In this document: one piece after another, positions 43,571-53,205 of the stretch
Layout: the number at the start of each line of letters is the position of its first letter
How positions within the stretch are numbered: position 1 is the first letter of the stretch
Assembly: GCF_030815085.1 (NCBI RefSeq)
Contig: NZ_JAUSWG010000004.1
Length of the DNA stretch: 64,000 nucleotides
Strand: one strand, 5' to 3'
Source: Paraclostridium ghonii
GTDB lineage: Bacteria > Bacillota > Clostridia > Peptostreptococcales > Peptostreptococcaceae
The notes under the pieces: generated by a model
What the model saw: the letters and a program-made list of their open reading frames with translations, nothing else
Told to the model about the DNA's origin: nothing
Databases searched by the model: none
Translations under genes and position numbers: made by a program

Positions 43571-43766
43571 AAAAATTCGCTTAGCTTAAGCGACTACCTC
43601 TTCGAATCAATTTATGTCGCCAAAATTTCATGTCGTCAACGCCCACTAGGCAAGCTTGCGCCCCGTTACTCACCTGACTTCGTCCTTTGCTCAAAATCCT
43701 TTTTTACGCTTAAAACATAGTAATTGACATAACTAAGTTTCATAGGTTATTCATAGTTTTTCAATG
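43571..43766. repeat. Dispersed intergenic repeat, copy B
   Basis: Same ordered blocks as copy A at 19331: AAAAATTCGCTT..CTT.AGCG then ACTAC, GACTTCGTCC.TTGCTCAAA, and ATAACTAAgTTTCAtAgGTT then ATtCAtAG. It carries an extra GC-rich stretch (about 43640-43675, including AGGCAAGCTTGCGCC) and a longer spacer. The DnaA-like site is altered to TTATTCATA (43747-43755). It fills the gap between fbp and murJ; no gene is seen there. Confidence 0.75.
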
Positions 43767-43808
43767 AGTCTAATATCATTAAGTGTAAAAAAGTAAGATT
43801 AATTCATC

Positions 43809-45371
43809 CTACCTTTTTAACATCTGAATATATTTTCTTTTTATTTGATTTACAATCTCTCTAACTTCTTTTATATTTAATAGTAAACTTAATATCAAGT
43901 ATATTATAGCTCCTACAGCACTGCTTATAATCAAACCTACCAGTATTAATTTTTTAGTTTCATTCGTAAAATTACCACCGGTAAAAATAATCAGATTATA
44001 TAGTTCCTTACATATCACACCCATTATTATAGACGCTAGTGTCGCTTTTAAGGCCGTCATAACACTACTTTTAATTCCTAACTTGCCTACTTTACGTCTT
44101 AGTGATATCATAAGTAATAAAGCTCCCACTGTAGTTGCGATTGAAGTAGAGAGTGCTAGTCCACCTATTCCCATTTCTTTAACCAAAATTATAGAAAAAA
44201 TTATATCAATAACAACTGCTACCATAGCATTTTTAACAGGTGTTTTTGTGTCTTGCAAAGAATAGAAGCCTCTAGAAACTATATCTCTTATTCCAAAAGA
44301 CACCATTCCTAAAGAATAGCAAAGCAATGCTGTCGATGTTAGTTGAGTGTCTCTGCTTGTAAATGATCCGCCTTCAAATAATAATTGAACTATAGGTGTG
44401 GAGAATATAATCATCCCAACCATAATAGGAATCATAACTATCATAACTATATCTATACATCTAATTAAACTAATTTTAAACGCTTTCATATTTTTCTGAC
44501 TAGCAAATTTAGAAAGTACTGGATACATTATTGTAGATATAGATATAACTAACACTCCAACTGCAAATATATTTAACTTATTAGCATAATTTAATGCCGT
44601 TATACTCCCTGTATCTAAAAAAGATGCTAAGGTTCTATTTATAGCACTGTTTATTTGATCTACATATGAACCTAAAAAAACAGGTAGAATTAAATAAATT
44701 ATACTTTTTACATTATCATCTTTTATATCAACAGTTAAACTATGCTTATAGCCACATTTTTTAAGAAATGGTATTTGAAAAACAAGTTGTGCTGCATACG
44801 CAAATAATGTTATCCACACCATTACATATGAATTTGTCATTCCTCCAATTATTATAGCCAGTATGCATATTATATTAAACGGAATAGATAATACCCCAGA
44901 TATATAAAACCTACCATTTGCTAATAAATATGAAGATAATAAACCATTTGCTGCTATAAACACTATAGATGGCATTAGTATTTTTGAAAATTCTGTTGTA
45001 ATTCTAAGTTCTTCTCCTTTAAATCCCATAGCAAAAACTTTTACTATATATGGAGTAAATACACTACCTAAAAATACAGTTATTAAACTCAAAATTATAA
45101 CTATATTTAAAACATTACTTGTAAATCTATTTACACCTTCTTGCCCTTGCTCTTCTTTTATCTTAAAAAACATAGGTATGTAAGTAGTTCCCAATGATGA
45201 ACTTATTCCTGTAAATAATACAACAGGTATATTAAGAGCCGTTATATATGCATCTGTTATAATACTTGCTCCAAAATTTTTAGCTAATATTATATCTCTA
45301 AAAAAACCTGTCACCTTAGATATTAATGTTATAATCATTAAAATAAATGCTGACTTTTTAGTTTTTGACAT
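43809..45371 (-). CDS. murJ: Lipid II flippase MurJ (MviN family)
   Basis: The 520-residue integral membrane protein has about 14 transmembrane segments and the family opening LISKVTGFFRDIILAKNFGA, with the conserved central SVDQINSAINRTLAS-like segment (GSYVDQINSAINRTL). MurJ flips lipid II across the membrane for peptidoglycan synthesis; some Firmicute paralogues export other polysaccharide lipids. RBS AAGGAAATT. It lies 64 bp downstream of the zinc-ribbon genes. Confidence 0.93.
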   Translation of the reverse strand: MSKTKKSAFILMIITLISKVTGFFRDIILAKNFGASIITDAYITALNIPVVLFTGISSSLGTTYIPMFFKIKEEQGQEGVNRFTSNVLNIVIILSLITVFLGSVFTPYIVKVFAMGFKGEELRITTEFSKILMPSIVFIAANGLLSSYLLANGRFYISGVLSIPFNIICILAIIIGGMTNSYVMVWITLFAYAAQLVFQIPFLKKCGYKHSLTVDIKDDNVKSIIYLILPVFLGSYVDQINSAINRTLASFLDTGSITALNYANKLNIFAVGVLVISISTIMYPVLSKFASQKNMKAFKISLIRCIDIVMIVMIPIMVGMIIFSTPIVQLLFEGGSFTSRDTQLTSTALLCYSLGMVSFGIRDIVSRGFYSLQDTKTPVKNAMVAVVIDIIFSIILVKEMGIGGLALSTSIATTVGALLLMISLRRKVGKLGIKSSVMTALKATLASIIMGVICKELYNLIIFTGGNFTNETKKLILVGLIISSAVGAIIYLILSLLLNIKEVREIVNQIKRKYIQMLKR

Positions 45372-45435
45372 ATTAAAATTTCCTTCTTCCTTTTCTTAAC
45401 TAGATAATAGAGGCTGCACTCACACCCCCCATTAA

Positions 45436-45876
45436 TTACATACTTTTACTAACTTTATTCCCACAGCATACACAAAACTTTGAATCTTCTCTTATATCAC
45501 TAGAGCAAAATTCACAAATCTCACGTTCAACTTCCTCTTCTATTTTTTTACCACATTGACTACAAAACTTACCATTATCGTTTAAAGTATTTCCGCACTC
45601 ACACTTTATGTTATTTTTAGATTGTATTTTTTCAAGTTTTAAATTTGATTCATATATAATCTTATCAAGTTCAATCATACTGTCAAACAAATTAACAAGA
45701 TTTTCTTGAGTTACTTCTTCCTTCCTAACCATTTCATAAAGCTTTATCCCTGCACTAACAAAAACTATTGTTTTTTCTTTTTGTGCTTTTTCTATTTCTA
45801 TATTTAATTTATTTTTTTCCTTTAAATTTTCTAATGATAATTTATTCTTATTTATAGTAGATTTTATATTATTCAT
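45436..45876 (-). CDS. Double zinc-ribbon protein
   Basis: Residues 1-90 are helical and charged, probably coiled coil; the C-terminal part has two zinc ribbons, CECGNTLNDNGKFCSQCG and CEFCSSDIREDSKFCVCCG. Paired ribbons of this type often mediate protein interactions or scaffold membrane complexes. It lies 9 bp after a membrane protein that also has an N-terminal zinc ribbon, and the two are likely functionally linked. Function is unknown. RBS TAGGAGAG. Confidence 0.8.
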   Translation of the reverse strand: MNNIKSTINKNKLSLENLKEKNKLNIEIEKAQKEKTIVFVSAGIKLYEMVRKEEVTQENLVNLFDSMIELDKIIYESNLKLEKIQSKNNIKCECGNTLNDNGKFCSQCGKKIEEEVEREICEFCSSDIREDSKFCVCCGNKVSKSM

Positions 45877-45885
45877 TATTCTCTC

Positions 45886-47238
45886 CTATTCCTTATTTAA
45901 CTTGTATCCTAAACTAAGTATTATATAACTATATATAAATGATATAACTAACCCCATAATAGCGCTTGATCCTATATATGAGTACATATCATAGTTTTTA
46001 ATATCTAGTAAAGGTAAACTTCCACTTGTATCTATTTTGCTTAGAAAAATAGTACCCGCTATTGCTATAGAATATACAAAGCTAAAATGCTTTATATACT
46101 TTTTATCATTTACCTTATTTTTAATATCATATCCAGATACTATTAAGATAACTATGTTTAAAAGCATCATAGCATACACCAATAAAATCATACTATCATT
46201 TAAATACAGATTTATATCACTTATATTAAATATAGATATTAAAACATGCCCTACCCTTACAGGAATTAAATTAATAAAATGTAATAAATATAACGCAAGT
46301 TGTGGGTATGTTATTACTCCGCTTACTCCACTATTGCTTAAAAATACTTTATTAAAAAACAAACCAAAAACTATTAGTACTAATATTAGTACATACATTA
46401 AAGCAATAGTTTGTAAAGCTTTATTGATAATATTAAAATCTTTTTTACTACATTTAATTTTATTAAATAAAACTATATATATAGGAATGAAAGATATTAT
46501 AATCCCATTTAAAACACTTCTTATAAAGCTATATTTAATAACTACAGACATAGTATAGTATTCTTCCATAGAAAAGTTAATAATTCGTTTTCCTAGTATT
46601 GAAATAAATCCTAAAAGTAGTCCATAAATTAAACTTAGCATAAAAGACTCTTTAATCACATTCTGATTTTTCAAAGCTTCCTTTTTTATAAAAAACATAC
46701 TAGAAATTCCTATTACTATAAAAGGAAGTATTAGTACACTAATTAAACTCATACTTATATCTATATTTCCCACCCCTAAGCTAGAAGATGATGCAATTTT
46801 TACAGGAACTAGATTCAATCCCAAAATTATATTGAATATATTTAAAAACTTGTTTACTTCTAGTCCAGTTATGTTCATAAAAAGCTTTATCCATATAGAT
46901 ACTATACACAATACCAAAATAGAAAATATCGGAACAATAATCCTTCTTTTAATATCAATACTACTTATCCATATTGCTAATTTTTCTTTTATATCTAAAT
47001 CCTTATCTACTACATTAAATGAATTTAAAATTTTTCTATTTTCTTTTATACTAATTAATTCATTTCCACATTCCTTACAGTATAAATACGAACTATCATA
47101 AATTTCATCACACTTGATACATTTTTTTTCATAACTTAATTTAATTGAGTCAATTTCTATTTTAGATAAATCACGTCCACCTAAATCACAATAATTTTTA
47201 TGATTTGAAAATTTTAAGTCACTATTTTCATTATTCAT
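45886..47238 (-). CDS. Zinc-ribbon polytopic membrane protein, unknown
   Basis: Start is ATG 47238 with GGAGGAAAAGT upstream; the frame open to 47292 begins inside a hairpin. After a soluble N-terminus with one zinc ribbon (CIKCDEIYDSSYLYCKECG, about 40-58) come roughly 10 hydrophobic segments from about residue 95 to the end. The arrangement zinc ribbon plus multiple membrane helices resembles YIP1- or DUF-type Firmicute proteins of unknown role. It is followed at 9 bp by the double zinc-ribbon gene. Confidence 0.72.
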   Translation of the reverse strand: MNNENSDLKFSNHKNYCDLGGRDLSKIEIDSIKLSYEKKCIKCDEIYDSSYLYCKECGNELISIKENRKILNSFNVVDKDLDIKEKLAIWISSIDIKRRIIVPIFSILVLCIVSIWIKLFMNITGLEVNKFLNIFNIILGLNLVPVKIASSSSLGVGNIDISMSLISVLILPFIVIGISSMFFIKKEALKNQNVIKESFMLSLIYGLLLGFISILGKRIINFSMEEYYTMSVVIKYSFIRSVLNGIIISFIPIYIVLFNKIKCSKKDFNIINKALQTIALMYVLILVLIVFGLFFNKVFLSNSGVSGVITYPQLALYLLHFINLIPVRVGHVLISIFNISDINLYLNDSMILLVYAMMLLNIVILIVSGYDIKNKVNDKKYIKHFSFVYSIAIAGTIFLSKIDTSGSLPLLDIKNYDMYSYIGSSAIMGLVISFIYSYIILSLGYKLNKE

Positions 47239-47257
47239 ACTTTTCCTCCATACTTTA

Positions 47258-47287
47258 AATAGCCTTAAGATAATCTTAAGGCTATTA
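47258..47287 (-). terminator. Hairpin between nif3-like and zinc-ribbon genes
   Basis: AATAGCCTTAAGA/TCTTAAGGCTATT with a weak TTTAAA tail on the minus strand; probably a partial terminator. Confidence 0.65.
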
Positions 47288-47294
47288 ATCATAA

Positions 47295-48392
47295 CTATAT
47301 TATATCAAAAGGATTTAAATTTACACTACTTTTTATAATGACTATATCAAATTCATCATTTATATAATCAAACATTATATCTGAAAATACTTTTTCCGTA
47401 TCAAAATGTCCGCAATCGATAACTTTAATTCCCATGTCTAAAGTATCTTGGGCATCATGATATTTCATATCTCCAGTTATTAAAACGTCACAACCTGATT
47501 TATAAGCCTTTTTTACCATATCAGCACCCGAACCTGTAACTATGGCAATTTTAGATACAAAATCATCAAGTTCCCCTACTACCCTTAAGTGCTCTATATC
47601 TAATTTATCTTTAAGTATCATACCTAAATCTTTAAATTTCATATTAGATTTAAGTTTTCCATACCTTCCAAGTCCTACAGCTTCACCCTTGTTCTCTAAT
47701 TTATACAAATCATATGCTACTTCTTCATATGGATGAGCTTTAATCATACCACTAATAACTTTATCTAATATTTTTTGAGGAACTATAGTTTCTATTTTTA
47801 CTTCATGAACACTTTCTAGAGCTCCAGTCTCTCCAATATATGGATTAGCTCCATCACATGGCTTAAATCTGCCTTCGCCTTCAGTGCTGAATGAGCACTC
47901 TTTATAGTTTCCTAAATGTCCAGCTCCAGAATTCCCTAAAGCTATTCTCACATCGTCTACATGTGTTTTTGGTACATATACAGCTAACTTATATAGATTT
48001 TCACTATTAGTTTTATCTAAAATTTTTACATTTTCAAGTTCTAGCATATCTACAAAATAATCATTTAGTCCATCAAAAGCTATATCAAAATTAGTGTGCA
48101 TAGAGTATATAGATATATTATTCTTTATTAATTTATGTATTAACTTTCCTTTTAAATCTGAAGTTGTAACTTTTTGCATTTTAGAAAATATAAATGGGTG
48201 ATGAGTTATTATTAAATCTACATTTTTTTCTATAGCTTCATCTACAACTTTTTCATTAGATTCTAGACAAACCATAACTTTTTTTACTTCACTTTCAAAA
48301 TCTCCTACTATAAGTCCTACATTATCCCAATCGTATGCTAAATTAAGTGGATACTTTTGTTCTATTTTTTTTATAAAACTTTTAAGTTTCAT
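47295..48392 (-). CDS. Nif3-like dinuclear metal centre protein (YqfO type)
   Basis: The 365-residue protein has the two Nif3/DUF34 halves (HHPFIFSKM with metal-binding His; SMHTNFDIAFDG; GSGADMV; CDVLITGDMKYHDAQD; DCGHFDTE) separated by a PII-like insert (about 125-225) as in Bacillus YqfO. Sometimes labelled GTP cyclohydrolase I type 2, the actual reaction is unsettled. It starts directly after the trmK stop with no gap, a pairing conserved in Firmicutes. Confidence 0.94.
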   Translation of the reverse strand: MKLKSFIKKIEQKYPLNLAYDWDNVGLIVGDFESEVKKVMVCLESNEKVVDEAIEKNVDLIITHHPFIFSKMQKVTTSDLKGKLIHKLIKNNISIYSMHTNFDIAFDGLNDYFVDMLELENVKILDKTNSENLYKLAVYVPKTHVDDVRIALGNSGAGHLGNYKECSFSTEGEGRFKPCDGANPYIGETGALESVHEVKIETIVPQKILDKVISGMIKAHPYEEVAYDLYKLENKGEAVGLGRYGKLKSNMKFKDLGMILKDKLDIEHLRVVGELDDFVSKIAIVTGSGADMVKKAYKSGCDVLITGDMKYHDAQDTLDMGIKVIDCGHFDTEKVFSDIMFDYINDEFDIVIIKSSVNLNPFDII

Positions 48393-49079
48393 TTATACCA
48401 GCTCCTTAAGTTTTTCTATAACTTTTACAGTTTCATTTCTTTTAGCTTCTATAGATTCTCCACTTTTACCTTCTAATTTTTTTATTATATTTTCGTATGT
48501 ATTTATTTTTTTATTTATAAATTCAACCAATAATTCATCTTTATTTTCTATAAGTTTATTTGACACCTCATAGTATATTTTATCCCTAACTTCTGTTTGT
48601 TTACCAGTATATTTAGCCTCTAGTATTTCGTATATTCTAAAGTCTTCTTTTACTAATACTTCATTTATAACTTCATATCCATTTTCATAAAGATATTTTC
48701 TAAGTTCACTTTGTGCTTGCATTGGTTGTAATATAAGCTTTTGTGCATTTTGAGCCACACTTTTTTTCGCTTCTAATAGCTCGCTTATAAGTATACCTCC
48801 CATACCAGCTATTATAATTTGATCTACTTCATTGTCATTTAAAATTTCAATCCCAGATCCTAACCTTAAGTCTACCTTATCTTCTAATTTATTATGTCTA
48901 ACTTCTTTTTTAGCATTCTCTAAAGGTCCTTTATTTACATCTGCTAATATAGCAAAGTCTATTTTTTTATTTTTAAGAAGGTAAACAGGTATATATCCAT
49001 GGTCCGTTCCAATATCTGCAATTTTTTTGCCTTCATCTACAAGACTTGCTATCTTTAATAATCTATCTGTTAATTTCAA
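48393..49079 (-). CDS. trmK: tRNA (adenine(22)-N1)-methyltransferase
   Basis: The 228-residue protein starts with TTG, with AAAGGACG upstream. SAM-binding motif I is KIADIGTDHGYIPVYL (about 18-33), with ILADVNKGPLENAK (motif II) and IIIAGMGGILI (motif IV region). A C-terminal coiled coil follows (about 165-225), as in Bacillus TrmK, which methylates A22 of tRNA. It sits between rpoD and nif3, the usual Firmicute order. Confidence 0.95.
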   Translation of the reverse strand: MKLTDRLLKIASLVDEGKKIADIGTDHGYIPVYLLKNKKIDFAILADVNKGPLENAKKEVRHNKLEDKVDLRLGSGIEILNDNEVDQIIIAGMGGILISELLEAKKSVAQNAQKLILQPMQAQSELRKYLYENGYEVINEVLVKEDFRIYEILEAKYTGKQTEVRDKIYYEVSNKLIENKDELLVEFINKKINTYENIIKKLEGKSGESIEAKRNETVKVIEKLKELV

Positions 49080-49114
49080 TTTTTGTCGTCCTTTCCTATA
49101 TCTTTTGTATACAT

Positions 49115-49146
49115 AAAAATTCGCCTATAATAGACGAATTTTTTTA
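49115..49146 (-). terminator. rpoD terminator
   Basis: AAATTCGTCTA/TAGGCGAATTT with a T-tail on the minus strand, directly after the rpoD stop. Confidence 0.82.
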
Positions 49147-50322
49147 CTAATCTAAATAATCTCTAAGCTTTTTAGATCTACTTGGATGTCTTAATTTTCT
49201 TAAAGCTTTAGCTTCTATTTGTCTTATTCTCTCTCTCGTTACATCGAATTCTTTACCTACTTCTTCAAGAGTTCTAGCACGTCCATCTTCTAATCCAAAT
49301 CTCAGTTTTAAAACTTTTTGTTCTCTTTCATTTAATGACCCTAAAACTTCTTCTATTTGTTCTTTTAATAAAGAATATGCTGCAGCTTCTGCTGGAGCAG
49401 GAGCATCATCATCTGGTATAAAGTCTCCTAAATGACTATCTTCTTCTTCTCCTATAGGAGTTTCTAAAGATACTGGGTCTTGAGCAATCTTCATAATTTC
49501 TCTAACTTTATCTTCTGTCATATCCATTTGTTTTGCAATTTCTTCAGGTTTTGGATCTCTACCTAGTTCCTGTAATAATTGTCTAGAAACTCTTATTAAT
49601 TTATTTATAGTTTCAACCATATGAACAGGTATTCTTATAGTTCTAGCTTGGTCTGCTATTGCACGAGTTATGGCCTGTCTTATCCACCATGTAGCATAAG
49701 TACTAAACTTAAATCCTTTTGTGTAGTCAAACTTTTCAACAGCTTTTATAAGACCTAAGTTACCCTCTTGTATTAAATCTAAAAATAGCATTCCTCTTCC
49801 AACATATCTTTTTGCTATACTTACAACAAGTCTTAAGTTAGCTTCAACTAACCTTTGTTTTGCTATTTCATCGCCTTCATGCATTCTTCTTGCAAGTTCA
49901 GATTCTTCATGAGGCTTAAGCAAAGGTATTTTACCTATTTCTTTTAAATACATTCTAACTGGGTCATCTATACTTATACCTTTAGGAAGAGTTAAATCTA
50001 TTTGCTCAATCTCCATAGTATTTTCTTCTTTAGATAAATCATCGTCTATACTATCATCTATATCTATACTTGAGATATCTAAGTCCTCTGATGAAGTAAA
50101 CTCTATATCTGCATCAGCTTTTTCTTCTTTCTTTTGTATTACTTCTATGCCCAAATTACCTAGTGTCTCATATAAATTTTCCACTTGATCTTTATCTAGT
50201 TCAGTTTCAGAGAAAGCTTCCATTATTTCCATAAGTGTAAGACTTCCTTGTTTTTTTCCTTTTTCTATAAGCGATTTTGCTGTTACTCTTTTAGATTCTT
50301 TCTTTGGTGTTTTAGTTTCCAT
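49147..50322 (-). CDS. rpoD: Primary sigma factor SigA/RpoD
   Basis: The 391-residue housekeeping sigma factor has an acidic region 1.1-type N-terminus (1-105), region 1.2 (DDPVRMYLKEIGKIPLL), region 2 with GNLGLIKAVEKFDYTKGFKF and TYATWWIRQAITRAIADQAR, region 3, and the region 4 helix-turn-helix TLEEVGKEFDVTRERIRQIE. It is encoded 18 bp downstream of dnaG, the classic macromolecular-synthesis operon arrangement. RBS GGGAGGCTGACGT. Confidence 0.98.
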   Translation of the reverse strand: METKTPKKESKRVTAKSLIEKGKKQGSLTLMEIMEAFSETELDKDQVENLYETLGNLGIEVIQKKEEKADADIEFTSSEDLDISSIDIDDSIDDDLSKEENTMEIEQIDLTLPKGISIDDPVRMYLKEIGKIPLLKPHEESELARRMHEGDEIAKQRLVEANLRLVVSIAKRYVGRGMLFLDLIQEGNLGLIKAVEKFDYTKGFKFSTYATWWIRQAITRAIADQARTIRIPVHMVETINKLIRVSRQLLQELGRDPKPEEIAKQMDMTEDKVREIMKIAQDPVSLETPIGEEEDSHLGDFIPDDDAPAPAEAAAYSLLKEQIEEVLGSLNEREQKVLKLRFGLEDGRARTLEEVGKEFDVTRERIRQIEAKALRKLRHPSRSKKLRDYLD

Positions 50323-50340
50323 ACGTCAGCCTCCCTTCCT

Positions 50341-52158
50341 TTATATATTCTGTAACATCTTTCTTAGTTCAACTATCTTTATAGCAATTTCCATAACTTG
50401 TACATCTACCTCTTTCGCATTTGAATTATCATTAGACTTTCCATTTTCCAATTCTTTTTGCTTCTTCAATAAATTACCTATATCATTTTGAAGCTTATTT
50501 CTTTTTACTTTTTTAACTATTTCTTCTATACTCTTTTTATCAGCAAGATTAATATTTTCTATCTTCATATTATACAAATTCAAAAGATAATTTTCGGATA
50601 AGTTTAAACTTTTCAATTTGTCAATAGTTATTTTATCCAATTCTTCATTTTTCATTATGAATTTTAAAATTTCTTTATTTTCATTTAATGTAAAATCATT
50701 TTCATCCAATTTTAAAATTAATGATTTTCTTATTTCTTTCTCTTCTAGAAGCAATCTTACTAATGTTCTTTCTATAATTTCATTACCATTATTTATTATA
50801 GTTGGTCTTTTATATGCATTTTTATCTATTTGAACATGTTTGTCATTTTTAAACTTTGGATTATAATTAGATTTGTAATTCTTACCATAGACTTCCTTTT
50901 TTAAAGATTCTACACTTATTTTACTTTCAGAACTCAAAAAGTTAATATAATAATCTATATCAAGTGGACTTTTTAAAGTTTTGATTATTCTTGTAGCTTC
51001 TTTAGTAAACTTTAATCGCTCTTCATCCTTGGATAAATTATAATTTTGCTTACACTTAATTATTTTATATCTAATATAATGAATAGCTTCTCCAACAGAT
51101 TTTTGATATTCTAAAAGGCCATACTTTCTGATAAACTCATCTGGATCTTTTACATCCCTTAAATTCAATACTTTAACATTTATACCTACACTAGTTAATA
51201 TATCTACAGCTCTTAGTGTGGCCTTAACTCCTGCATCGTCAGAATCATAAGAAATTATAACTGTATCTACATATCTTTTTAATAAGTTCCCTTGATCTAC
51301 TGTAAGGGCTGTACCAAGCGTAGCACATACATTTCTTATTCCATATTGATACAATGATATTAAGTCCATATATCCTTCTACTAGAATTAAAGTTCTATCA
51401 GTTATATTTTTCCTAGCAAAGTTAAGCCCGTATAAATTATACTTTTTATTAAAAGCTAATGTATCTGGTGAATTTAAATATTTAGGAAGAGAATCATCAA
51501 GAACTCTACCTCCAAATCCTATAACATTACCTCTATAATCAAAAATTGGGAATATCACTCTATTTATAAATCTATCGTAGTATTTATTCCCTTCTTTCTT
51601 ATATGTAACGAGTCCACATTCAACAAGTGTGTCTTTACCATAACCTTTACTAATTAAATAATCCATAAGATCAGTCCAGGCTTTAGGTGCATATCCTAAA
51701 CCAAACTTCTTTATGATTTTATCATCAAGACCTCGATTTCTTAAATACTCATATCCATAATTTTTTTCCTTAATTAAATTGGAAAAATAATATCTGGCAG
51801 CTTCTGTATTTATGTCTTGAATTTTTTTTATTTTTTCCATCCTAATTTTTGATTGCTCATCCATATTTGTGTTTATTTCTATTCCACATTCTTTAGCTAA
51901 CAGTTTGACCGCATCCATAAAATCAAGATTTTCTATTTTCATAACGAAGTTTATTACATCTCCACCTTCTCCACACCCAAAGCACTTATATATTTGCTTT
52001 GATGTATTTATGTAAAACGAAGGCGTTTTTTCCCCATGAAATGGGCATAATCCTTTGTAGTTTATTCCCGATTGCTGTACTTTAATGTAGCCTGATATTA
52101 CCTTCACTATATCAGATCTAGATTTAATTTCTTCTATTATATCTTTTATATCATTCAT
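50341..52158 (-). CDS. dnaG: DNA primase
   Basis: The 605-residue primase has the N-terminal CHC2 zinc finger (CPFHGEKTPSFYINTSKQIY, then KCFGCGEGG; residues 38-66), the RNA-polymerase core and TOPRIM motifs LVEGYMDLISL and SYDSDDAG with metal-binding Glu and Asp residues, followed by a helicase-interaction C-terminal domain. It makes the RNA primers for replication. It begins the dnaG-rpoD unit under a recognisable promoter. RBS GAAGGTGAT. Confidence 0.98.
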   Translation of the reverse strand: MNDIKDIIEEIKSRSDIVKVISGYIKVQQSGINYKGLCPFHGEKTPSFYINTSKQIYKCFGCGEGGDVINFVMKIENLDFMDAVKLLAKECGIEINTNMDEQSKIRMEKIKKIQDINTEAARYYFSNLIKEKNYGYEYLRNRGLDDKIIKKFGLGYAPKAWTDLMDYLISKGYGKDTLVECGLVTYKKEGNKYYDRFINRVIFPIFDYRGNVIGFGGRVLDDSLPKYLNSPDTLAFNKKYNLYGLNFARKNITDRTLILVEGYMDLISLYQYGIRNVCATLGTALTVDQGNLLKRYVDTVIISYDSDDAGVKATLRAVDILTSVGINVKVLNLRDVKDPDEFIRKYGLLEYQKSVGEAIHYIRYKIIKCKQNYNLSKDEERLKFTKEATRIIKTLKSPLDIDYYINFLSSESKISVESLKKEVYGKNYKSNYNPKFKNDKHVQIDKNAYKRPTIINNGNEIIERTLVRLLLEEKEIRKSLILKLDENDFTLNENKEILKFIMKNEELDKITIDKLKSLNLSENYLLNLYNMKIENINLADKKSIEEIVKKVKRNKLQNDIGNLLKKQKELENGKSNDNSNAKEVDVQVMEIAIKIVELRKMLQNI

Positions 52159-52194
52159 ATTATCACCTTCTGGTGTAATTTTTTTAACATTACT

Positions 52195-52222
52195 ATTTTA
52201 CAACATATTAGAAATTTGTCAA
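52195..52222 (-). promoter_or_regulatory. Promoter of the dnaG-rpoD operon
   Basis: On the minus strand TTGACA (52222-52217), 16-bp spacer, TAAAAT (52200-52195). The region 52223-52403 beyond it is AT-rich and holds nothing else I can identify. Confidence 0.75.
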
Positions 52223-52403
52223 ATACTCATTATACATAATTCGACTTTTTTTATTCAATTCCTTCTTTTTTTATCTTAATTTATTTTTTAATTTAATTTA
52301 TTCAGTTATTGTGCCTTATAAAAAAGTCTCACTTTACTATTTTGTATAATTAATATAAATTCAATACTATTTTTTAAATTTTTACAAAATTCATTTTCAA
52401 AAA

Positions 52404-52428
52404 ATAAAAGAGGCTTTAAGCCTCTTAA
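52404..52428 (-). terminator. Terminator of the folate/DAHP operon
   Basis: AAGAGGCTT/AAGCCTCTT palindrome followed by TTATTTTTTG on the minus strand. Confidence 0.88.
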
Positions 52429-52431
52429 TCT

Positions 52432-53205
52432 CTATAAGTTTTTTATGCTTTTCATCAAATCTGCAAATTCTTCAAAATGAAGAGATTGAGGCCCATCTGA
52501 TAGAGCTTCACTTGGATTTGGATGAACTTCAACCATTATGCCATCAGCACCTGCTGCTAGCGATGCTATAGACATAGGCTTAACTAAGTATCTAACTCCA
52601 GTTGCATGACTTGGATCTACGATAACTGGAAGATTTGTTTCTTTTTTTATTATAGGTACTGCTGCAATATCTAAAGTGTTTCTTGTATAATCATTATATG
52701 TTCTTATTCCTCTTTCACACATTATGATGTTATTATTCCCACCTATTGCTATATATTCAGCCGCTCCTATCCATTCTGTTATAGTAGAACTTATCCCTCT
52801 TTTTAGCATCACAGGCTTATCTTGCTTTCCTACCTCACTTAAAAGAGTAAAGTTTTGCATATTTCTAGATCCTATTTGAATTACATCAGCTACTTCATAT
52901 AATTTTTCTAGATCTCTACAATCCATAAGCTCAGTTATAACAGGCAAGTTTGTTTCTTTTTTTACAGCTTTTAAAATTTCTAATCCTTCTTCTTTTAATC
53001 CTTGAAAAGATTTTGGAGATGTTCTTGGTTTATAAGCTCCACCTCTTAATATATTAGCTCCATTTGACTTTATAAACTTAGCAGTTTCTAAAAGTTGTTC
53101 ATAACTTTCTATAGCACAAGGACCAGCCATTACGATTCTATCTTTTGGTATTTCTAATTCTTTAGTTATTTTTGTATTTAAATTTTTACTAAATAGATTC
53201 TTCAT
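52432..53205 (-). CDS. aroF: 3-deoxy-7-phosphoheptulonate synthase (DAHP synthase, type I-beta)
   Basis: The 257-residue TIM-barrel enzyme condenses PEP and erythrose-4-phosphate, the first step of the shikimate pathway. Motifs are VMAGPCAIES, LRGGAYKPRTSP, LMLKRG-type KPVMLKRGISST and VDPSHATGVR. It lacks the regulatory ACT or chorismate-mutase domain of larger forms. KDO8P synthase is an alternative family member, but the KPRTSPKSFQG motif favours DAHP. It overlaps folK by 17 bp, so it is made with the folate enzymes, linking chorismate supply to pABA synthesis. Confidence 0.93.
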   Translation of the reverse strand: MKNLFSKNLNTKITKELEIPKDRIVMAGPCAIESYEQLLETAKFIKSNGANILRGGAYKPRTSPKSFQGLKEEGLEILKAVKKETNLPVITELMDCRDLEKLYEVADVIQIGSRNMQNFTLLSEVGKQDKPVMLKRGISSTITEWIGAAEYIAIGGNNNIIMCERGIRTYNDYTRNTLDIAAVPIIKKETNLPVIVDPSHATGVRYLVKPMSIASLAAGADGIMVEVHPNPSEALSDGPQSLHFEEFADLMKSIKNL

